The notes under the pieces were generated by a model, which searched no databases, was not told where the DNA came from, and saw only the letters and a list, made by a program, of their open reading frames with translations. A stretch of DNA of 64,000 nucleotides, taken from Austropuccinia psidii (Eukaryota; Basidiomycota; Pucciniomycetes; Pucciniales; Sphaerophragmiaceae). The stretch covers positions 46,559,618 to 46,623,617 of the forward strand of contig JALGQZ010000008.1 in NCBI GenBank assembly GCA_023105745.1, given 5' to 3'. The position numbers and the translations under genes were made by a program. This document shows positions 57,901-64,000 of this stretch, in pieces. Position 1 is the stretch's first letter. Each line of letters starts with the position of its first letter.

Positions 57901-58146
57901 GAGATCAATTCTTCAAAAAAACCAGGAATCATGGAAATTCCTTGGAAGACATCAACTATGGTTTATCATACAACAAACCCTCCTCCAGAAATTATCAATC
58001 ATGATGAAATAACTCATTTTGGATTTTCTTTTCAAATAAACCATAAATTATTTAATTTAGGTGACAAATTATTGAAAATGACACCCACCAAAATTAATTC
58101 AAAGTCAATGGGTACTTTGAAAGAAATATGCAGGATCAAAAAATAA
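54976..58146 (+). pseudogene. TET/JBP-like 2OG-Fe(II) dioxygenase carried by the Harbinger-like element
   Basis: Exon parts are 54976-55398 and 57233-57443 (split by an A LTR, in frame when one TGGAT copy is removed), then an intron 57444-57502 (GTGTGTGA...ATTAG), then 57503-58146. The N-terminal part is low-complexity, with a duplicated VMVRTKP segment and KRKL basic residues. The C-terminal half resembles the rust Tet-like dioxygenase domain. H-x-D lies at 57769-57777 (FFNKPHQDLND) as candidate iron ligands, with a distal His in MVYHTT (57967). The 2OG-binding Arg expected near FSFQINHKL appears to be Lys. A TGA at 57514, right after the intron, breaks the frame. TET/JBP enzymes oxidise methylated bases. 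Identification rests on motif recall, not on a search. Confidence 0.65.
55399..57227 (-). mobile_element. Solo LTR of family A in the dioxygenase gene
   Basis: 1,829 bp, TGTAAGTTGTGG to GGCTCATA (the last CA changed to TA), with a perfect duplication TGGAT (55394-55398 and 57228-57232). The sequence is close to the A-young LTRs. The TATA box is at 56017-56025, minus strand, oriented against the gene. Confidence 0.95.
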
Positions 58147-58247
58147 CTAAAAAATATGAATGGTAAATAGTTTTATTTTACCAATAGCATCTCCACTCCA
58201 TTGTATGCCATTAAATTAAGTACATAAATCAATGGTCCTGATGAAAT

Positions 58248-59491
58248 TTACAATTGACTATTTTTCCATTCCAAAGTAATTGGTTTAATTTTTTCATGCA
58301 TATTTACCACATCTTCCCCAATGTTGTTATTGGCCAGATTTTCTGCATGTGGTTGATCATCATCTTCATATAAATCAAACCATTCATCACCAATTTGTGC
58401 TAAAATATTATGTAAAATCATGCAAGTAACAACCCAACTAACAAAATATTCAATTTCATGATTATCCCTCATTTGATTTTGCATTTCCCTTAGAGAAAAC
58501 CACCTCCCCTTCAGAATTCCAATTGCATGCTTGATTCTAACCCTCAATTTTGCTAGACAGTAATTGAAAGAAAAATTGTCTTCATTCTATGCTACAACTC
58601 CCTTATATGCCAGAACAACCCAAGGAGAGCTTGAATATGCTGAATCAGTAAGTAAGTCCTGATCCTTTTTCATAAAACTCTTGCAGTGTTTGTGCTATTT
58701 TCATATGTTTATAGGCATTCAAATAATGAAGTGATCCAGTACAGCCAACATGTAGAGCAGTGAACTGTTTGTTGATATTGCAAACCAGTTGTATTGACAT
58801 AGAATACCTCAATGGTAGACAATTAGTAAAAATGAAATAAAGAATAAAGATTCAACAGGTTACCTCTTTTTGTGATCAAAATAGGTTTCACCATCATTGG
58901 GGGAATTTTGTGATAATGGTATGAGACCCCCATCAATAAACCCAATGCCCCCAGGGAAGCCTTCCGCTTGCATTACTTGAGAAACCTCTCTTTGTTGTTC
59001 TATTGTTGGCCATACAATCACTTTGTGCTTCAACTTCATTAATATCTGGATCACTCTTTGAGTGTACAACACAATAGCCCCATGGCAAAATTCCAAATAA
59101 CATTCCAATCTTTCCCAAAGTGACCCCATTGCCATTTGATACTAGCCTTGATAATTTGTGATGAGTTTTGAAAGGTTTTATCAGCTTAAATTTGTGCAAC
59201 CAATTTTTCAAATGATTCATGTGTGGTCTTACATAGCTCTCAAAACTTTTCAAATGATAATGTTTTTAAATCATTCGTTGTATACATGTAATGTGATGGA
59301 GATCTTCTACAAGGATTGATGTATCTTTCTGATGTTATCATATCTAATAAGATTATATCTTCCTGGATATCAGAATCACTATTCAAGTTGAGAGCATCAA
59401 TGAACTGCAGTGAGATTAAGGTCTGAAGTAAAGGTAGCCTTTGTGATTCCTTGGGCATGGTAAATGAAGAAAAGGCCTGTAGTAAATGCAA
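58248..59491 (-). pseudogene. Harbinger-type DDE transposase (HARBI1-like), inactivated
   Basis: Minus-strand pieces are 59491-59240 (N-terminal), 59253-58860 in two overlapping frames (GNGVTLGKIG, then HGAIVLYTQRVIQ, WPTIEQQREVSQ, GFPGGIGFIDGG) and 58830-58248 (ending RVRIKHAIGILKGRWFSL, WVVTCMILHNIL). These match the DDE_Tnp_4 family in order. The first Asp is present in FIDGG. At the second site the usual HD is HY (SLHYLNAY). A third Asp remains near 58645 (TDSAYS frame). The expected Glu in RxEHxxG is Lys (RIKHAIG). Frameshifts near 59090 and stops near 58590-58680 also break it. Transcribed away from the right end, convergent with the dioxygenase gene. Confidence 0.8.
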
Positions 59492-59757
59492 TTTGAAATC
59501 AAATACTTTAATAAATGATGAGAGTATTCATATTTCATGCAAGAGAACAAAAGGTTTATGCATTTTAACATTCCCTTACTGAGTTGTGTGTTTTAAACAT
59601 GTGCCTTGATGGGAAGCTAAAGGCCAGATTTTAATATTTAAACATGGGATTTGGTACCAAAAACCTGGGTTTTTGTACCTTAAAATACCACACCTCTTGA
59701 GGTTTGGGATTTCTAAAATCTCAAAACATTAATGCAGTGTTTTGGCAAAAAAAAGTG

Positions 59758-59782
59758 GGATTTGGTAACTTTGACACCCCCT
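59758..59782 (-). repeat. Right terminal inverted repeat of the Harbinger-like element
   Basis: Reverse complement begins AGGGGGTGTCAAAG. Subterminal GGATTTGGTACC-like motifs lie at about 59648-59660, mirroring GGATTTGGAACC near 40358 at the left end. Confidence 0.9.
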
Positions 59783-61413
59783 ATTATTGAAATACAAAAA
59801 ATAATATAATAAAATAAATATATTTATGGCAATTTATTATTCTTCCCAACAAATAATAAATGTGTAAAAGCTTTTCATTTAATAATAAAAAACAATTTTC
59901 AACAATAATATAACTAATATTAAAGCTATATATCAATATAAATACTATTAATATCAATAAAAGAACTACTCAGATTAAGAAGAAAAGAGAAAAAAATTAT
60001 AATAAGTGAAAATAACCTACTTTTGACACTTAATATAATAATTTTGAATAAATTTAGGCCTAAGAGTATAAATACAACTGATTCAAATTGTATTTAAAGT
60101 GAAAAATACAGATACTTACAAATTTAACTATTTCTATGTGGAAATGAGGATTTTAAAGAGAATTCAAAGAGAACAAAAAACATTGGATCAATAACATCAA
60201 AGTTGGTGATTACTAAAAGGCTGATCTTTGGTCTCAATCAATATAATACTTTTATATATAAAGAGTAAAGAAATTACATTTTTGATTCAATTTTTTGATT
60301 TTTTTGATGTGTCTGGGGGAAAATAGAGCAAAAAGAACACCATTTCTATTAGAGTCCTTCCCCATGAAGTAAAGATGAATTCTAGTAGATGGTTTCTAAT
60401 GGTGTCCACTACAAATGATGAATATTTGAAGGCTTAGTGATGATTACATGATAATTAAACCTTCTTATCTCATTATTTAGATTTATCATTCTAACTCTAG
60501 TTTTGCTGACCTCATAGGCTTGGAAAAAGGTTAAGCTTTTGGGATTTTATTATTATTCAGCATAAAATACTAGTATCTGCCAGTTGTATCACTTATTTAA
60601 CTGCTAAAGTTAAAATAAGATTACAGTTAATGATAATTTCTAAGCTATAACTTTGATCACCGATACCTCTTGAGTTATTCACACTAGAGAAATTCAAGGA
60701 GTGAATTCTGATGGCTTTGAATGTCCTTTTTAAGATTGCAAGAGCATTTCATTACAAAATCAAATATCTAGTTTTAATTATTCTTCTTGTAACTCATCTT
60801 TCCTGTTAAAATCTACTATTTTAGACTTTAAACCATGATTTCATGGGTTTTTACCTTAAATATCATGATGAAAATCACATCATTCTTCATGTATGAAGTA
60901 GGATAATCTGAATATATAATTTTTTGAAGCTTGCACAACCCTTAAAACAAATTGGTCAACAGCTATTTCTATTTTTCCCAATAAACCCTTGTAAGTCTTA
61001 ACTTTGTCTCTAACTTGCCAAATGATGTTTTTATCTGTAGTCTTACAGTTACTTTCTGGTAAATTTATTTTTGGATCAACTCTTTATCATGCCTATTTCA
61101 ATAGATAAGATCTAGAAGCCATTAATATATGTGCTGATTATAAAAAGTGCATATATTCAGATTATCTCAGTAATTCATGACTTTACATGTATGAAATAAG
61201 AATGTTCTATGTGTATTTCTTGATAGATATTCCAATGGTTTAATTTAACTTACATGTTCATTCATTGGTTTCTGAGATAATCAAGAATTTATGCCTTTTT
61301 ATGGAATCTTTAGCTATCTTAGGATTATAATTTTAATTATTATTGTTAAAATAAGTTTTTCAGAATTGTTTTGTGGCCTTTTGGGATATGTGGTCATATC
61401 TCAAAGGCTCACA

Positions 61414-61820
61414 GATTCCAATATGAAGAGAAAAGTGGGACAAAGAAGACATTCCTTCATAACCACCAATCCTCTTACTCCAAAAGTAAAATTCACTATT
61501 ATCAGTTTTTAGAAACACACTTATAATGTAAAGGCCAATTATGGCATCATTGAACCCGGGTTTGGACCAAAAAAGGTCTGGTTTTAGCCATCTTTATGCT
61601 AATTTCAGCCATTTTAGACCCTTAATTCATGCATTTCTATAGTAATACCTGGTTTCAAGCCTTCAAAACATGTCATAATGTGTGTAAGAAAAATCAAAAC
61701 CAGTTAAAACTGTTTTTAATGAGATTTTTTCAGCTTAAGGGTAGTTTGGCCATCTTGGAAATGGTTAAAACTTCCCTGGTTGGTATCTAAGCCTTATAAT
61801 CAATTCAGTTACAAACCCTG
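61414..61820 (-). repeat. A-old 5' LTR, right segment
   Basis: Continues the A LTR of 29822-30402 across element B, including AATATGAAGAGAAAAGTGG and the TATA region, here decayed to TTCATAACC. At 61820 it is cut by repeat X4. The remainder is outside the window. Confidence 0.85.
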
Positions 61821-62289
61821 TATCAGGCTGAGTCTATGATAAAAGTATTCAAATGTATTTAAAACTTTTAACTATGACTGTGACATGGTAAAGAAGGATT
61901 TAAAAAGAGTTATAAGAGTTAAAGATGTTTTAATTTAAGAATAAAACCGCTTTACTATATGAAATATAGTGGTGGTGACTGCTGTTGAAAGCCCTGGGTG
62001 CAGCTTTACCTGTTGGGTTACAATAATTAATATTACAATTATACCTTTTTATCACCCACGAGTAAAACTGTTTTTGACAGTTTACTACGTAGGGTACTCA
62101 AGATCAGGATGAGGAAAGCATTTCTGGCTGTGAAAAGCCTCCTTTTTATCCTGAAATGGGGTGGAAGGGCTGTTAGACCTTTACACATATAGGAAGTGAA
62201 GATTTTTTCACTCTCTGAGACAGGCTTGTGGTTTGCAAGGACCTGTATAGCCTGTATTGGGCTCAGATGTGGTTTTGAAACCCCATCTG
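61821..62289 (+). repeat. Repeat X, copy 4 (interrupted)
   Basis: Starts TATCAGGCTGAGTC (TGTCAGG changed to TATCAGG) within the A-old LTR at CCCTG. It follows X2 for 470 bases and stops within the long hairpin, where a B-like LTR begins. The remainder is expected right of the window. Confidence 0.8.
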
Positions 62290-64000
62290 TGTGAGCCTTT
62301 GAGATAGGACCACTTACCCAATAAGGTCACAAGAAAGACTCAGAATAATTATACCTTTAAGATAATTATACTAAAATTACTTAGAATAATTATACATTAA
62401 AAATAATTACTTCAAAAATACAAAAATACCATAAATTGGTACAAAAATTGGTTTAACTTAAAAACCAATGAATCAACATTTGAAATAAACTATACCATTG
62501 GATTCCCCATGGTAAAATACACATATACCATTTTTATGGCATATCTGTAAAGTCAATATTTAATGAGTTATAAGGAATAATACCTTATAAAAACCATAAA
62601 TCCTTATTTATTTCAAGAACCAATGAAACAACATGTAAAATAAATTGTTCCATTGGATTCCCCATGAAAATTCACACATAAAACAATTAATGAGCTAATT
62701 TCCAATGTTAATACTTAAGGAATTAACCTGAATATATGCACTTTTTTGGTCAATGCATATATTCAAGGATCATAGCTAATATCTCTTAAACTATACAAGA
62801 TAGAGTGATGAACCAAAAATAAAGTTACCACCTAATTACTGTAGGAACACAGATATGAACTTTATTTTACAACTTCTAAACAAGGTTAAAACCTATGATG
62901 ACATATTGATAAAAATCAACAGAGCTGTTGACCACTTTGTTGTGAAAGTGGTCCAAACTTAAAAAAAGTATACAGTTGGATTCTACTAGTTTATTCGTGA
63001 AGAATGACGTAATTCTTATCATTAAATTCAGGGTAAACCCCCTGAAATCATGATTTGAAGTTTAAAATATTGAATTTCGACAGAAAAGATGAGTTACAAG
63101 AAAAATCATCAAAATTAGAGTTTTGATGATGTAATAAAAAGCTCTTTGCAGAATAATAATGTTATGTCAGGCTATCAGAATTCACTCTCTGAATCACTGT
63201 AGCGTGTAAAATTCCAAAGTTATTAAAGATCAAAGTTTGAGCTTAAATTGAGCAGTTATGATTACCTACTGTAACCTCAAATTACGTTTAACAGTCATAT
63301 GAGTGATAAAATTGGTGAATACTATTATTTTATGATTAAAACTAATAAAATCCACAAATTTTGGGGTTCTGCCAAGCCTCTGATGTCATCAAACTTAGAG
63401 TTATAGTGATAACTCTAAATAATGGTGTACTAATGATGCAATATGGTTTGATCATGATGTAATCATCTCCAAACCTTAAAATATTGATCAATTCCAGTAG
63501 ATATGATCAGTACACGTCTACTAGAAGCCTGCTGGACTCTAGGAGGGAGGTATTTACTATAAATAGAACTCTTTTTACTCTATTTTCCCCTCAGACACAT
63601 CAAAAACATTAAATCAATTAAATCAAAGGTACTTTCTTTATTCTTTATATATAAAACCATTATATTATTAAAGACCAAAGACACCTTGTTGTAATCATCT
63701 ATTTTGACGTTATTAAATCATTTATTTAATTGTTTTTGTTAAAAATCTCTCTAAAACTCATTTCCACGTAAAAATCAAGAATATTAGTAATTTTCTTTAT
63801 TTTTTATTGTAAATACAATTTGAAAAGGTTGTATTTATATTTTTTGGCATAAAATATTTCGAAATTATTATATTAAGTGATAAAAGTAAGTTATTTTCTC
63901 TTATTATAATAATTTTCTCTTTATTATTATATTAATAATTCTTCAATTAATATAAATAGTATTTATATTAATTTATAACTTTAATATTGGTAATATTATT
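62290..64000 (+). mobile_element. B-like LTR, plus orientation, cut by the window end
   Basis: Starts TGTGAGCCTTTGAGATAGG and, read in reverse complement, is homologous to the LTRs of element B over its whole visible length (for instance GAATATATGCACTTTTT and AGCTGTTGACCA). About 1.71 kb is visible of an expected 1.77 kb. Whether it is solo or the 5' LTR of a full element cannot be seen. Confidence 0.8.

Larger units (their letters stand above)
40316..59782. mobile_element. Harbinger-like DNA transposon with accessory dioxygenase gene
   Basis: 25-bp terminal inverted repeats with three mismatches (40316-40340 and 59758-59782, starting AGGGGGTGTCAAA) bound 19.5 kb. This falls to about 6.0 kb after removing retroelement C and the solo A LTR. 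A 3-bp duplication ATT flanks it (40313-40315 and 59783-59785); a TA duplication is possible if the ends are set one base inside. It encodes a Myb/SANT-type partner gene (plus), a TET/JBP-like dioxygenase (plus) and a DDE transposase (minus). Partner gene plus DDE transposase is the known PIF/Harbinger arrangement. The dioxygenase is an addition. All three genes are broken. Confidence 0.85.
30403..61413 (-). mobile_element. Element B: decayed Ty3/Gypsy with three nested insertions
   Basis: LTR ends TGTAAGGTTTTACTATG (30403) and AAAGGCTCACA (61413). Internal region 33584-40167 is about 6.6 kb with recognisable but broken gag and pol on the minus strand. Each LTR is about 1.77 kb once insertions are removed. 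The 3' LTR holds repeat X3. The 5' LTR holds the 19.5-kb Harbinger-like transposon. The target is the 5' LTR of A-old. B is related to A at protein level throughout, but its LTRs share only the ends with A. Confidence 0.85.
40168..61413 (-). repeat. 5' LTR of element B, split by the Harbinger-like transposon
   Basis: Pieces 40168-40315 and 59786-61413, about 1.77 kb together. The inner end reads TCTAAGGTTTGACTATG, decayed from TGTAAGG. The outer end GGCTCACA is intact. Confidence 0.85.

Noticed and set aside
61291..61512. 73-codon plus ORF across the element B LTR end
   Set aside because: It crosses the junction between the B LTR and the A-old LTR, so it is chance.
1..64000. Host genes, tRNA, rRNA or CRISPR arrays
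   Set aside because: None seen. All recognisable coding sequence belongs to transposable elements, and repeats are LTRs, TIRs or short tandem units.

Overview
The window contains no intact host gene. It is a nested transposon cluster in a very AT-rich genome with short introns. It suggests a rust fungus (Pucciniales). Pointers are Ty3/Gypsy chromoviruses with very long LTRs, a Harbinger-type DNA transposon carrying a rust-like TET/JBP dioxygenase gene, and an antisense Cys-rich gene of a kind I recall from rust (Austropuccinia-like) genomes. The taxon is inference from memory, not from a search.

The outer element is an old minus-strand Ty3/Gypsy copy ('A-old'). Its remains are a protease/RT piece at 10153-10829, gag at 16989-19269, the gag start at 29350-29821, and its 5' LTR at 29822-30402 and 61414-61820. 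Several insertions split it. From the left these are a disrupted plus-oriented A LTR ending at 10152, a family F LTR (10830-16988) that holds an E LTR that holds a second F LTR, the near-complete young element 'A-young' (19270-29349, target duplication GCTAT), and element B (30403-61413).

Element B is a decayed relative of A. Its 3' LTR holds a 1.4-kb repeat (X3). Its 5' LTR holds a 19.5-kb Harbinger-like DNA transposon (40316-59782) with 25-bp terminal inverted repeats and three genes: a Myb/SANT-type partner protein, a TET/JBP-like 2OG-Fe(II) dioxygenase, and a DDE transposase. The partner gene is split by chromovirus C (41679-53320), whose 5' LTR is itself split by X2. The dioxygenase gene is split by a solo A LTR (55399-57227). 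The chain A-old > B > Harbinger > C > X2 is five levels deep, and nearly every junction shows a matching or almost matching 5-bp target duplication.

The left 10 kb is mostly solo LTRs of families A and E nested in one another. At the right edge an X copy is cut by a B-like LTR (62290-64000) that runs off the window.

The coding parts form three groups. A and B share a Gag-Pol architecture (Gag with CCHC knuckle, protease, RT, RNase H, integrase, chromodomain). In A a short intron in the leader splits the start codon as A|TG. Chromovirus C has a gag/pol boundary with a canonical -1 slippery heptamer and an antisense spliced gene between pol and the 3' LTR. The Harbinger-like element carries its dioxygenase between partner gene and transposase. 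All copies carry damage. A-young is closest to intact, with one amber codon in RT, an altered protease triad and a displaced reading frame in gag.
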